Shown: positions 14,931 to 24,018, counted from the stretch's first letter. The stretch is DNA of 27,932 nucleotides from Melioribacteraceae bacterium (GCA_026983755.1 JALSTL010000213.1:1-27932); one strand, 5' to 3'. Numbers and translations: made by a program. Notes: generated by a model not told the origin, from the sequence alone.

Positions 14931-16463
14931 TTAAATATCAAACTTAATGCCTTGAGCCAAAGGCAAAGTTTTACCGAAATTAATAGTATTTGTTTGTCTT
15001 CTCATATAAGCCTTCCAAGCATCCGAGCCGGATTCTCTACCGCCACCGGTTTCTTTTTCACCTCCGAAAGCTCCGCCAATTTCTGCACCCGATGTTCCGA
15101 TGTTTACATTCGCTATTCCACAATCAGAACCTGAGGCGGATAAAAATGTTTCTGCTTCCAATAAATTGTTTGTAAAAATTGCAGACGATAATCCTTGAAC
15201 AACATTGTTGTGCAATTCAATAGCTTTTTTAATACTTCCCTTGTATTTTATTAGGTATAATATCGGAGCAAAAGTTTCTTCTTGTACAATTTTATAATGA
15301 TTTTTTGCTTCCACCAAAGCCGGACGAACATAACAACCGGAGCCGTAACCTCTTCCTTTAAGAACTTCTCCGCCATAGATTACTTTTCCTCCTTCTTTTT
15401 CTACCAAACGCAATGCATTTGTAAAATCTGCAACTGCAGCTTTATCAATTAACGGTCCAACATGATTTTTTTCATTCATCGGATTGCCTATTTTTAAACT
15501 TTTATAAGCTTTAACTAAAGATTTTTTAACTTTTTCATAAATACTTTCGTGAATGATTAGTCTTCTTGTAGTTGTGCATCTTTGTCCGGCTGTACCAACT
15601 GCACCGAAAACAATTGCCGGCAATGCCATTTTCAAATCCGCATTGGGTGTTAAAATTATTGCATTGTTTCCGCCAAGTTCAAGTATAGCTTTCCCGAACC
15701 TTTTGGCAATAGTTTGTGCTCCGTGTCTTCCAACGTGAATGGAGCCGGTTATTGATATTAGAGGTAATTTTTTATCATTTAACATTTTTTCGCCAATAGA
15801 AGAACCTTTGCCTATAACAAGATTAAATATTCCTTCGGGTAAATTGTTTTCTCTAATAACTTCACCTATAATATTTTGAACCGCAATTGCTGTTAAAGGA
15901 ACTTTTGAAGAGGGTTTCCACAAATTCGTATCTCCGCAAACGGAAGCTATCATCGCATTCCACGACCAAACAGCAACGGGAAAATTAAAAGCCGAAATTG
16001 TTCCTACCACACCAAGCGGATGATACTGGTCGTACATTCTGTGATGAGGTCTTTCGGAAGCCATTGTATAGCCGTATAATTGGCGAGCTTGTCCAACGGC
16101 AAAATCGCAAATGTCAATCATCTCTTGAACTTCTCCTAAACCTTCTTGTAACGATTTTCCCATTTCGTAAGAAACCAAATGACCAAGCGGATTTTTATAT
16201 TTCCTTAACTTATTACCAATTTGCCTAACTATTTCTCCTCTTTTGGGTGCGGGAATATTTCTCCATTCTAAAAAAGCTTCGTGTGCTGTTTTTACTACCG
16301 CTTCATAATCTTCTTTTGATGCTTGATAGACAGAAGCAATATATTTGCCGTCGGTTGGTGAATATATTTTTAATTCGCCTTCCGTTTTAGTTTTGTTCCA
16401 TTCCAATCCTGTTGAAGAACCGTAATTAATTTTTTTAATCCCTAAAGTTTTTAAAAAATTCAT
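14931..16463 (-). CDS. Aldehyde dehydrogenase, ALDH7 (antiquitin/AASADH) type
   Basis: A 510-residue NAD(P)-dependent aldehyde dehydrogenase. Catalytic Cys296 sits in [12 protein letters not shown] and general-base Glu262 in LELGGNN; the cofactor segment TGSIHVG is present. The strings [36 protein letters not shown] and [17 protein letters not shown] are characteristic of the ALDH7 group, which oxidises alpha-aminoadipic semialdehyde in lysine breakdown and also betaine and lipid-derived aldehydes. Length and motif order match fully. No lysine-degradation gene is next to it, so the substrate is inferred from the family only. AGGGA lies about 9 bases before the ATG. The gene is divergent from rsmI with a 218-base gap and appears to end at its own terminator. 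Confidence 0.93.
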   Translation of the reverse strand: MNFLKTLGIKKINYGSSTGLEWNKTKTEGELKIYSPTDGKYIASVYQASKEDYEAVVKTAHEAFLEWRNIPAPKRGEIVRQIGNKLRKYKNPLGHLVSYEMGKSLQEGLGEVQEMIDICDFAVGQARQLYGYTMASERPHHRMYDQYHPLGVVGTISAFNFPVAVWSWNAMIASVCGDTNLWKPSSKVPLTAIAVQNIIGEVIRENNLPEGIFNLVIGKGSSIGEKMLNDKKLPLISITGSIHVGRHGAQTIAKRFGKAILELGGNNAIILTPNADLKMALPAIVFGAVGTAGQRCTTTRRLIIHESIYEKVKKSLVKAYKSLKIGNPMNEKNHVGPLIDKAAVADFTNALRLVEKEGGKVIYGGEVLKGRGYGSGCYVRPALVEAKNHYKIVQEETFAPILYLIKYKGSIKKAIELHNNVVQGLSSAIFTNNLLEAETFLSASGSDCGIANVNIGTSGAEIGGAFGGEKETGGGRESGSDAWKAYMRRQTNTINFGKTLPLAQGIKFDI

Positions 16464-16641
16464 AAATATTTCCCTATTAAATTTGTTAAAGTATTACTTC
16501 AAATTTAGCAAGTTTTTTTTAATTCTTTCATATTTTTTTTGCTTTCTTGTTCACTATCTTTTTATTGATTTTTTTGAAATATCATATTAAAATATTATTT
16601 TATATTACCAAATAAATTAAGGATTTATTCACTACTTGCAA

Positions 16642-16671
16642 TAATGCGGCTCCATATTAGGAGTCGTATTA
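16642..16671 (+). promoter_or_regulatory. 12-bp hairpin enclosing AGGAG just before rsmI
   Basis: TAATGCGGCTCC (16642-16653) pairs with GGAGTCGTATTA (16660-16671) around loop ATATTA. All twelve pairs form, two of them G-U, which means the stem is stronger as RNA on the plus strand. AGGAG at 16659-16663 is locked in the 3' arm, and the stem ends 10 bases before the rsmI ATG. No T-run follows, so it is not a terminator. It may control rsmI translation. Confidence 0.6.
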
Positions 16672-16681
16672 CTTTTAAACT

Positions 16682-17362
16682 ATGACTACGGGAAAACTTT
16701 ATATAGTTGCCACACCAATTGGAAATTTATCCGATATTACATTAAGAGCAATCGAAACATTTAAAAAAGTTAATTTTATTGCTTGCGAAGATACAAGAGT
16801 TACTTCCAAATTATTAGCTTTATATAATTTAAAAACAAAACTTATTTCTTTTAATGCAAGAAATGAAACAAGTAAGATTAATTATGTTATAAAAAAAATT
16901 TTCGAAGGAGAATCTTGTGCTTTAGTTTCTGATGCTGGAACCCCTACAATATCCGATCCTGGCGGAAGGTTGGTAAACGAAGCAAAAAAAAATGGAATTG
17001 ATGTTATAGGAATTCCCGGAGCAAATGCAGCAATATTGGCTTTAAGTATTTCCGGCTTACCAACGGATTCTTTTTTATTTGAAGGTTTCCTTCCGCAAAA
17101 AAAAGGGAGACAAAAAAAACTAAAGGAATTGGCAACGCAAAAAAGAACAATTGTTTTATATGAATCCGTTCACAGAATTGAAAAACTTATTAAAGAATTA
17201 AATGAATATATGCCGGAAAGACTTATTGTTATTCACCGTGAACTTACCAAAATATTTGAAGAAACTTGGATAGGTATGCCAAACGAAATACTTCATGAAC
17301 TTCCAAATAAGACCATTAAAGGTGAGTTTGTAGTAATAATTGCTCCAATCGGATGGAAGTAG
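16682..17362 (+). CDS. rsmI: 16S rRNA 2'-O-methyltransferase RsmI
   Basis: A 226-residue SAM-dependent enzyme that methylates the 2'-OH of C1402 in 16S rRNA, fine-tuning the ribosomal P site. Family signatures run in order: LYIVATPIGNLSDITLRA, ACEDTRVTSKLL, ALVSDAGTPTISDPGG, IPGANAAILALSISGLPTD, FEGFLPQKKGRQKKL, VLYESVHRI and IHRELTKIFEETWIG. This is the tetrapyrrole-methylase fold. The C-terminus stops at about the end of that domain, so the extra small domain of longer RsmI proteins such as E. coli's is lacking; short forms are common. It is preceded by a 12-bp hairpin and is the first gene of the plus-strand run that continues with the ABC exporter, 81 bases downstream. Confidence 0.95.
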   Translation: MTTGKLYIVATPIGNLSDITLRAIETFKKVNFIACEDTRVTSKLLALYNLKTKLISFNARNETSKINYVIKKIFEGESCALVSDAGTPTISDPGGRLVNEAKKNGIDVIGIPGANAAILALSISGLPTDSFLFEGFLPQKKGRQKKLKELATQKRTIVLYESVHRIEKLIKELNEYMPERLIVIHRELTKIFEETWIGMPNEILHELPNKTIKGEFVVIIAPIGWK

Positions 17363-17443
17363 AATTATCAGTTCTATTTTCTTAAAGTTTTTTTACAATG
17401 TTTTGATTATTTTTCAATACTTAAAATTTAATCCGAAAATTTA

Positions 17444-18343
17444 ATGCTTGAAATAAAAAATGTTATAAAATATTACGGCTCCAAACCTGTTGTTAATAAT
17501 CTTTCATTTACCGTATCCAAAGGAAGTATATTCGGATTGTTAGGACCAAATGGAGCCGGTAAAACAACTACTTTACGAATAATATTGGGTATTTTGCCTC
17601 CTACATCAGGAAATGTTTATTTTAACAATGTAGCCATAAATCACACATTTTTTAATATCACGGGATATTTGCCCGAAGAACGCGGTCTTTATCCTAAAAG
17701 CAGTGTAAAAAATATTCTTTATTATTTGGGCAAATTAAAAGGCTTAAATAAAACCGCCGTTGAAAAAAATGTTAATTATTGGCTTGAACGTTTGGAACTT
17801 TCCATGTATAAAAATCACAAACTTGATGAACTTTCAAAAGGTAACCAACAAAAGATACAATTTATTTCGGCAATTCTGCATCAACCGGAAATATTAATAT
17901 TGGACGAACCTTTTTCCGGTTTTGACCCGCTGAATCAAAATATCTTTCATGATATTATTACAGAACTTAGTAAAGATAAATTTATTATTCTTTCAACTCA
18001 TCAGATGGATTTGGCGGAAAGTTTGTGTAATGAAATATTTTTAATTAGTAACGGAGAAAAAATTACGGCAGGAAAATTGGACAATATATTAAATGCCGAA
18101 GCTAATATTTATTCGATAACTTTTTTAAACAAAACGGATATCGAAATTTTCAATAATTTTGAAAATATTAATGTTCTCTCTTTCCAAAATAATTCTTATA
18201 CTTTAAATTTAAATGAATATTCGCCTGCTAAATTTATTAAAATTATTTCCTCTTCTGCCGAAGTATTGGAATTTAAAAAAAACAAACCCTCTTTACACCA
18301 AACTTTTTTATCTTTAATAAATTCCGAAGGTGATAATGTTTAA
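17444..18343 (+). CDS. ABC transporter ATPase, NatA-like
   Basis: A 299-residue ATPase subunit of an ABC-2 exporter. Walker A is GPNGAGKT at 34-41, the signature is LSKGNQQK at 130-137 and Walker B is ILILDEP at 150-156, followed by FSGFDP (D-loop region) and the STHQMD switch His. The last ~90 residues form a C-terminal extension typical of NatA/CcmA-type drug and sodium exporters. Its last 8 bases overlap the ATG of the permease gene, so the two are translationally coupled and form one transporter. NatAB exports Na+ in Bacillus; related pairs export peptides or drugs. Substrate here is unknown. Confidence 0.93.
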   Translation: MLEIKNVIKYYGSKPVVNNLSFTVSKGSIFGLLGPNGAGKTTTLRIILGILPPTSGNVYFNNVAINHTFFNITGYLPEERGLYPKSSVKNILYYLGKLKGLNKTAVEKNVNYWLERLELSMYKNHKLDELSKGNQQKIQFISAILHQPEILILDEPFSGFDPLNQNIFHDIITELSKDKFIILSTHQMDLAESLCNEIFLISNGEKITAGKLDNILNAEANIYSITFLNKTDIEIFNNFENINVLSFQNNSYTLNLNEYSPAKFIKIISSSAEVLEFKKNKPSLHQTFLSLINSEGDNV

Positions 18344-19568
18344 ATCTTTAACTATTGCAAAATGGGAATTTATCGAAAGAGTAAAACGCAAATCTTTTAT
18401 TCTTTCTATGATTGTTATGCCAATACTGATTATCGGTTTCAGTTTTATACCGTCGTTGTTAATTTCCGATATTAAAGATTCTCCTTTGCCAATAGGACTT
18501 GTTGATTTTACAAATGATTACAAAAAAGATTTTACCGAAGAACTTTCAAAATATGTTTTGCCCGATGGTCAACCTACTTTTCTGGTTTTAAATTTCGGTA
18601 ATAACGGAGAGGATAAAAAATCTATTTTAAATTTTTCCGATAAACAAGTATTAAACAACAGTGTTGTTGGTTATATTGTAATTGAAAATAACAAAGCTCC
18701 CGTATTAACGTATCATACTAACGGTCTGTACGGTTTGGAAAAAATAAGTTTAATAGAAAAAGCCTTTAATAAAGTTATTGCCGTAAAAGCTTTGGCAAAA
18801 AATGGTTTGCATAATTCCGATATAGATAAAATATTCTCCAAATTCATATCAATTAAAAAAATATTTATTGAAAGCAAAGATGAAAACGATATATTAAAGA
18901 CGTTTATAACTTCGTATCTTTTTATTATTCTACTTATATCCATGGTTTTGTTTTCCGGCGGTATGTTTGTTAGAAGTTTGGTACTGGAAAAATCGAACAG
19001 AATAATGGAAATTATTCTATCAAGTTGCACTTCCAAAGAATTGCTTTTAGGAAAGGTTTTAGGATTAAGTTTATTCGGTTTATTTCAATTTTTCATTTGG
19101 TTTTTGTTGGGTGTATTTTTATACAAAACAAACTCTTTCGATTTTTCATTAATTAAAAATATTGAATATCAAGTTTTGTTTTTTATAATCGGTTATATTT
19201 TTTATTCCGCTATCTTTATTGGGTTCGGTTCGGTTGTTACGGCCGATCACGAAGCACAACAACTTACCGGTTTGTTAAGTATTTTTTTAATTTTACCGAT
19301 TCTTTTTGCTTATCAATTAATCAGTTCACCCAACTCAATACCTGCTTTATTTTTATCCTACTTTCCATTGACCTCTGCACCTACAATGTTATTAAGGTTA
19401 AACTCTACAACGCCTTCCTTTATGGAAATAATTTCGGTAGTTATGATTTTAATATTTAGTTTGTATATTGTTGTTTATGCCTCATCCAAATTATTCAGAA
19501 TAGGTATTTTAAATACAGGCAAAAAACCTACACTGAAAGAAATTATTACCTGGTTAAAAATGAAATAA
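18336..19568 (+). CDS. ABC-2 permease, NatB-like
   Basis: A 410-residue membrane subunit. A first membrane helix at about residues 20-45 follows the KWEFIERVKRKSFILS N-terminus typical of NatB proteins. A ~130-residue extracytoplasmic domain follows, then about five more helices (for example FIILLISMVLFSGGMFV, VLFFIIGYIFYSAIFIGFG, LLSIFLILPILFAYQL). The motif VLEKSNRIMEIILSSCTSKELLLGK-like loop between helices, with EKxxRxxEIxLSS, is the family's coupling-helix signature. The ATG at 18336 is chosen because it overlaps the ATPase stop (ATGTTTAA); a GTG two codons upstream is possible. It works with the preceding ATPase. The PrsW-type gene follows after 15 bases, suggesting one operon. Confidence 0.92.
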   Translation: MFKSLTIAKWEFIERVKRKSFILSMIVMPILIIGFSFIPSLLISDIKDSPLPIGLVDFTNDYKKDFTEELSKYVLPDGQPTFLVLNFGNNGEDKKSILNFSDKQVLNNSVVGYIVIENNKAPVLTYHTNGLYGLEKISLIEKAFNKVIAVKALAKNGLHNSDIDKIFSKFISIKKIFIESKDENDILKTFITSYLFIILLISMVLFSGGMFVRSLVLEKSNRIMEIILSSCTSKELLLGKVLGLSLFGLFQFFIWFLLGVFLYKTNSFDFSLIKNIEYQVLFFIIGYIFYSAIFIGFGSVVTADHEAQQLTGLLSIFLILPILFAYQLISSPNSIPALFLSYFPLTSAPTMLLRLNSTTPSFMEIISVVMILIFSLYIVVYASSKLFRIGILNTGKKPTLKEIITWLKMK

Positions 19569-19583
19569 GGGATTACCGAAAAC

Positions 19584-20540
19584 ATGCAAATTTTAGCTTC
19601 ATTACTTGCCGCCGCAGTGCCAATTTTATTTTATCTTTTTATTTTATGGAAATTAGATAGATACGAACCGGAACCGGTTGGACAGGTAATTAAACATTTT
19701 TTGTGGGGTGCATTCGGAGCTGTAATTTTCGGTATTGTTGTCTCTTCATTTTTCTTAAATGATAATTTTTATATTTACAATTCAAGAAATGTTACCTCCA
19801 CTTGGGCTGTTGTTCTTATTGCTCCTTTTGTTGAAGAATTCGGCAAAGGTATTTTTTTATTATGGTCAATTAAAAACGACTATTTTGATAACATGACAGA
19901 CGGAATGGTTTACGGCGGTGCTGTTGGTTTGGGTTTCGGAATGACGGAAAATTTCTTATACTTTTTAATGTACAATAATAATTTTGAAAATTGGTTATCA
20001 ATTGTAATTATAAGGTCTCTGTTCTCGGCAACAATGCATGCAATTGCATCGGCTACTTTCGGTTCTATGTTGGCAATAGGAAAATTTTCTTTAACTAAGT
20101 TTAAAAAATTTTTTCTACCTTTTTTCGGGTTTTCTTCCGCCGTAGTTTTCCATGCATTGTGGAATTATTTGGTAAGTTCCGATTTTAATTATCTAATCGG
20201 AATTTCTTATATGACAATTTTAATTATTACATTCTTATCGGTGTATAGATTTTCCCTTTTAAGCGAGAAAAAAATCATAATAAATGAATTGGAAGAAGAA
20301 ATCTACAAAATAAATTTTCCTCGTGAACATTTGTCGATTGTAAGTTCATCAAAAAAATTCAGACGCAATTGGATAAATAATACAATTAGAAAAAAATATG
20401 TATTGCTTGCAACCAAATTGGCTTTTAGAAAATATCAAGCAAAACATAGCAGGAATTTAAAAAGAGAATATTATCTTACAGACGTTGAAAAGTACAGATA
20501 TGAACTTTCCGAAATCATCAAAGAAAAAATTGTTAATTAG
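19584..20540 (+). CDS. PrsW-family intramembrane protease-like protein
   Basis: A 318-residue membrane protein. The PrsW motifs are complete: PFVEEFGKG (EExxK) with Glu84/Glu85, DGMVYGGAVGLGFGMTEN, FSATMHAIASATFG and HALWN. PrsW of Bacillus cleaves an anti-sigma factor at site 1. About seven hydrophobic segments span residues 1-225. The last ~95 residues form a Lys/Arg-rich cytosolic tail, longer than in many family members. No sigma/anti-sigma pair is nearby, so the target is unknown. It follows the ABC permease by 15 bases and is probably in the same operon, which may mean that it processes or senses something handled by that exporter; this is a guess from position. Confidence 0.88.
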   Translation: MQILASLLAAAVPILFYLFILWKLDRYEPEPVGQVIKHFLWGAFGAVIFGIVVSSFFLNDNFYIYNSRNVTSTWAVVLIAPFVEEFGKGIFLLWSIKNDYFDNMTDGMVYGGAVGLGFGMTENFLYFLMYNNNFENWLSIVIIRSLFSATMHAIASATFGSMLAIGKFSLTKFKKFFLPFFGFSSAVVFHALWNYLVSSDFNYLIGISYMTILIITFLSVYRFSLLSEKKIIINELEEEIYKINFPREHLSIVSSSKKFRRNWINNTIRKKYVLLATKLAFRKYQAKHSRNLKREYYLTDVEKYRYELSEIIKEKIVN

Positions 20541-20637
20541 ATTTCCGTTAAGTTTATTTAAGAAAGTATTTCTAAAATTAAAAATTTTAATATGTTTTTA
20601 GTCTCAAACTTCATAAATCATAAATCAATTTATATCC

Positions 20638-20706
20638 GACCGAAGTACGAATTTTAAAATATTTCTCGCGCACCCAAAAAAAATATTATGAAATAATTCT
20701 TCGGTC
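20638..20706. repeat. Inverted repeat in the nadD upstream region
   Basis: GACCGAAG (20638-20645) and CTTCGGTC (20699-20706) are exact complements 53 bases apart, with partial further matches just inside (GAATT/AATT and ATTTC/GAAAT). The arms are GC-richer than the surroundings. This could be an RNA stem enclosing the leader of nadD or the edges of a small relic element. Confidence 0.45.
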
Positions 20707-20741
20707 TGATTATATTGCATAGTGTTTTTTACCAAATAATC

Positions 20742-20745
20742 GGAG
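20742..20745 (+). promoter_or_regulatory. Shine-Dalgarno that fixes the TTG start of nadD
   Basis: GGAG at 20742-20745 is 8 bases before TTG at 20754. The protein from that TTG starts MSKIGIFGGTFDP, exactly as NadD proteins do. The frame upstream to 20715 has no such site. Confidence 0.8.
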
Positions 20746-20753
20746 AAATATTT

Positions 20754-21347
20754 TTGTCAAAAATAGGAATATTTGGCGGTACATTCGATCCTGTTCATTT
20801 CGGACATTTAATAAACGCACAATCCGTATTGGAAAAAAGAAAATTGGATAAAATTATTTTTGTACCGAATTTTATTTCACCGCACAAACTTCATTACGAA
20901 TATTCATCTCCCGAAGATCGTTACAATATGCTTCAGCTTGCTATTGAACCTAATCCCCAATTTGAAATTTCGGATTTTGAAATAAAAAAAAATAACGTTT
21001 CATATACAATTGATACGGTTAAGGAATTTTCAAAAAAATATGTTGAAATGGAATTAATAATCGGCTTGGATAATTTAATAACTTTCGATACTTGGGAAAG
21101 ACCGGATGAAATATTAAAATTTGTAGATTTAGTAGTGATGAAAAGAACATACGATAGACATATAAAAGCACCACACAAATATTTTGGCAAAGCAATTTTT
21201 GTAGATACACCAACTATCGAAATATCAAGCACCGATATACGAAAAAGAGTAGCAAACAATTTACCAATAAATTTTCTTGTTCCCTCAACAGTTAAAGAAT
21301 ATATTTTACAAAATAAACTTTATACAAAATCTTATAATAAAAATTAA
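20754..21347 (+). CDS. nadD: Nicotinate-nucleotide adenylyltransferase NadD
   Basis: A 197-residue enzyme that adenylates nicotinic acid mononucleotide to deamido-NAD, the penultimate step of NAD synthesis. The nucleotidyltransferase motif GIFGGTFDPVHFGHL (HxGH) is at the N-terminus and ISSTDIRKRV (ISSTxxR) near the C-terminus; FVPNFISPHK, LIIGLDNLITFDTW and VVMKR segments match the family. The start is TTG with a GGAG 8 bases upstream; the longer frame from 20715 would add 13 residues foreign to NadD. TTG may lower expression. Ten bases separate it from meaB, so they are likely co-transcribed. Confidence 0.94.
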   Translation: MSKIGIFGGTFDPVHFGHLINAQSVLEKRKLDKIIFVPNFISPHKLHYEYSSPEDRYNMLQLAIEPNPQFEISDFEIKKNNVSYTIDTVKEFSKKYVEMELIIGLDNLITFDTWERPDEILKFVDLVVMKRTYDRHIKAPHKYFGKAIFVDTPTIEISSTDIRKRVANNLPINFLVPSTVKEYILQNKLYTKSYNKN

Positions 21348-21356
21348 CTATAAAAT

Positions 21357-22325
21357 ATGAAGCTTACCGAACTGATTAACGGATTAAATAAAAATAATAA
21401 AATAATTATCTCCCGTTTAATTTCCTTGGTTGAAAATGAAAATAAACAATCGATAGAATTTTTAAAAAAAATAAGTACAAAGGTTGGAAATGCATACAGA
21501 ATAGGAATTACCGGTCCACCCGGAGCCGGAAAATCCACACTTACAAATCAATTAACCAAACTGCTGCTACATAAAAATAAAACAGTTGGAATTATTGCTG
21601 TTGATCCTACATCACCATTTACCGGCGGAGCCGTACTTGGCGATAGAATTAGAATGAACGAAATTGCCACACATCCCGATGTGTTTATAAGAAGTATGGC
21701 AACACGCGGAAGTCTTGGCGGACTAAGTAAAAAAACCATTGATGTAGCAGACGTTCTTGATGCAGCCGGTTACGATTATATTATTTTTGAAACCGTCGGA
21801 GTTGGGCAATCCGAACTTGATATTGCCAAAACCGCCGATACAACTATGGTTGTGCTTGTTCCCGAATCTGGAGATTCCGTTCAGGCAATGAAAGCCGGAC
21901 TAATGGAAATAGCAGATTTTTTTGTAATGAACAAAAGCGATAGACCCGGAGCCGACACAGCTTTAACTTCTCTACAAACTATTCTTATGTTTCGAGAACA
22001 CGACGAACAAACTTATTTGCCTAAAATCCTTAAGTGTGTAGCTTCGGAAAACATTGGTGTGAATGAAATAATGGACGAAATTGAAAATCACCGAAAATAC
22101 TTGATTAACAGTAACAAATTTATTGAACGACGTAAAAAAATAATAAAAAAAAGAATTACAACTATTGTTGAACGAAAATTATGGTTGGATATTTGGAATG
22201 AGAATAGAAATAATATTTTAGAAGAAAAAATAAATTCGGTAATTAAAAATGAACTATCGCCGTATTCTCTGGCTGAAGAAATTGTATTGAATTACAAAAA
22301 AGATATAGCAATTAAAAAAACTTAA
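21357..22325 (+). CDS. meaB: MeaB/ArgK-type G3E GTPase (mutase chaperone)
   Basis: A 322-residue P-loop GTPase. Walker A is GPPGAGKS at 53-60, followed by GIIAVDPTSPFTGGAVLGDRIRM, RSMATRGSLGGLS (the switch region), ETVGVGQSE (switch II) and the NKSD guanine-specificity motif. These are diagnostic of MeaB, which guards and reloads B12-dependent methylmalonyl-CoA mutase and related isomerases; the old name ArgK/LAO transport ATPase is misleading. No mutase gene is in the window, so its client is elsewhere. The C-terminal helical dimerisation part is present. It lies 10 bases after nadD and 66 before the arginine decarboxylase gene. Confidence 0.93.
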   Translation: MKLTELINGLNKNNKIIISRLISLVENENKQSIEFLKKISTKVGNAYRIGITGPPGAGKSTLTNQLTKLLLHKNKTVGIIAVDPTSPFTGGAVLGDRIRMNEIATHPDVFIRSMATRGSLGGLSKKTIDVADVLDAAGYDYIIFETVGVGQSELDIAKTADTTMVVLVPESGDSVQAMKAGLMEIADFFVMNKSDRPGADTALTSLQTILMFREHDEQTYLPKILKCVASENIGVNEIMDEIENHRKYLINSNKFIERRKKIIKKRITTIVERKLWLDIWNENRNNILEEKINSVIKNELSPYSLAEEIVLNYKKDIAIKKT

Positions 22326-22391
22326 TTTTTTCTTAGTGCAATAAAAAATATTTGTTTACATTTTCAAGTTTAATTTTTATCAGGAGAAAAA

Positions 22392-22937
22392 ATGTACGTA
22401 CCAAAAAATATTTTTTTTACCAAAGGTGTTGGCATTGATAAAGAATACCTTGCATCATTCGAACTTGCTTTACGGAATGCACAAATAGAAAAATATAATA
22501 TTGTAACTGTAAGCAGTATTTTTCCGGTGGGATGTAAAAAAATTTCAATATCGGAAGGGATAAAACAATTAAAACCCGGACAAATTATTCATGCCGTAAT
22601 GGCACGTAATGCAACCAACGAACCGAATAGATTAATTGCTTCTTCAATTGGTATTGCGCGCCCCAAAGATCCTACTATGTACGGTTACTTATCCGAACAT
22701 CATCCTTTCGGCGAAACTGCAAAAATTGCAGGCGATTACGCCGAAGACCTTGCCGCTTCTATGTTAGCTACTACTCTCGGTATAGATTTCGACCCGGATA
22801 AAGCATGGAATGAAAAAGAACAGGTTTTTAAAATGAGCGGTAAAATTGTTAATACTTCAAATATTACTCAATCCGCCAAAGGAAATAAAAACGGATTATG
22901 GACAACCGTAATTTCAGCCGCAATTTTATTGCCATAG
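22392..22937 (+). CDS. pdaD: Pyruvoyl-dependent arginine decarboxylase
   Basis: A 181-residue proenzyme that cleaves itself to form a pyruvoyl group and decarboxylates arginine to agmatine, the first step of one polyamine route. The cleavage site is the Ser41-Ser42 pair in TVSSIFPVG; Ser42 would become the pyruvoyl residue of the larger subunit. Other conserved parts are [24 protein letters not shown] (with the acidic residue needed for catalysis) and [14 protein letters not shown]. Length matches archaeal and Chlorobi/Ignavibacteria homologues. AGGAG is 6-7 bases before the ATG. No agmatine-processing gene is adjacent. The family is mainly archaeal, with scattered bacterial lineages, which helps to place the organism. 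Confidence 0.94.
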   Translation: MYVPKNIFFTKGVGIDKEYLASFELALRNAQIEKYNIVTVSSIFPVGCKKISISEGIKQLKPGQIIHAVMARNATNEPNRLIASSIGIARPKDPTMYGYLSEHHPFGETAKIAGDYAEDLAASMLATTLGIDFDPDKAWNEKEQVFKMSGKIVNTSNITQSAKGNKNGLWTTVISAAILLP

Positions 22938-23007
22938 CGAATAATTAAAACATTAAATAGAAATATATAAAAGAGAAAAATGACCTTCACCGGAATAAAT
23001 TTTTAAG

Positions 23008-23410
23008 ATGAAAAATATTCTGATTGTTAAAATTATTGTAACGGCTGTTTTCTGGGCTATTCCTTTACTTTTCGGTAATCCGGAATTATTTGAATTTTTA
23101 GGGATTCCCTTCCCCGAACCGGTTATATTTATGAGACTTCTCGGTATGGCATATTTCACTTTGATTTTTGTTTATTACAACGGTTACAAACTGATAAAAC
23201 AAAAAAAAATATACTTTAACATTAAATATTATTGTTTCTACCGGTATAGTTAGTAACGGATTGGCTTTTATTGTTTTAATTACCTCGGGAATCTCAGGTG
23301 AATGGAATAATTGGGGAAAATTAGGACAAATATATATGTGGTTTTCTACTGTTGTAACGTTTTTGTTTGCCTCCGCTTTGCAAATGACACTTAAGAAAAA
23401 TATTTTCTAA
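23008..23410 (+). pseudogene. Small membrane-protein gene with a frameshift in an A9 run
   Basis: From the ATG at 23008 the first frame reads a hydrophobic protein for 64 codons to the Lys-rich end LIKQKK, then meets nine A at 23201-23209, after which it loses character and stops at 23253. If one base is skipped there, the frame runs to TAA at 23408-23410 and reads IIVSTGIVSNGLAFIVLI, GEWNNWGKLGQIYMWFSTVV and FASALQMTLKK, clearly the missing second half. The restored protein is about 133 residues with four membrane helices. I do not recognise the family. The break may be a sequencing error in the homopolymer, a real mutation or slippage that makes both forms. It lies 70 bases after the pdaD stop, on the same strand. 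Confidence 0.7.
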
Positions 23411-23488
23411 CCACTTAGTTTTTTCGCATTGAAAGAAAGTACAAATAATTGTAGTAAATATTCTTAATTATTTTTACTCTTAAATATT

Positions 23489-23980
23489 TTAAATTTTAAT
23501 TTTCTTATTCTTTTTTAAAGATAATTGTGCCATTTTACTTTTATATTTTTTAAACTTTTCTCTGATTGTATCATTTCCGACAGCTAATATTTGTACGGAA
23601 AGAAGTGCTGCATTTTTAGCACCGTTTATTGCTACAGTTGCAACGGGAATACCCGGTGGCATTTGAACTATTGATAAAAGCGAATCCAAACCGTCTTGAA
23701 AATTAGATTTTATTGGAACACCTATTACAGGCAAAGTTGTTTGACCAGCGGTTACACCCGGTAAATGAGCCGCCATTCCTGCGGCTGCAATTATAACTTT
23801 TAATCCCCTTTTATCTGCTGTTACGGCATATTCGGAATGTTCCTTTGGTGTTCTATGTGCGGAAAGTATTTTTACTTCGTAAGGAATTTCAAATTCTTTT
23901 AAAATTTTAAATGCATTTTCCATAATGGGCAAATCGGAATCACTTCCCATTATAATTCCAACCAAAGGTTTTTTTTTCAT
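23489..23980 (-). CDS. purE: N5-carboxyaminoimidazole ribonucleotide mutase PurE
   Basis: A 163-residue cytosolic enzyme of purine synthesis that moves a carboxyl group from N5-CAIR to give CAIR. Class I motifs are [13 protein letters not shown] (phosphate/ribose loop), [13 protein letters not shown] (catalytic His) and [17 protein letters not shown] followed by PVIGVP. Length is normal; the C-terminal tail is Lys-rich. AAGGTGA lies about 8 bases before the ATG. No purK is nearby. It is the last gene of a minus-strand run that includes the DUF2807 lipoprotein, 38 bases upstream. Confidence 0.95.
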   Translation of the reverse strand: MKKKPLVGIIMGSDSDLPIMENAFKILKEFEIPYEVKILSAHRTPKEHSEYAVTADKRGLKVIIAAAGMAAHLPGVTAGQTTLPVIGVPIKSNFQDGLDSLLSIVQMPPGIPVATVAINGAKNAALLSVQILAVGNDTIREKFKKYKSKMAQLSLKKNKKIKI

Positions 23981-24018
23981 ATTTTATTTCACCTTATAAA
24001 TTTAACGAATGTAAAGAA

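Noticed and set aside
22980..23006. Eight-codon ORF starting ATGACC before the frameshifted gene
   Set aside because: Too short to support; no homology or leader-peptide feature is visible.
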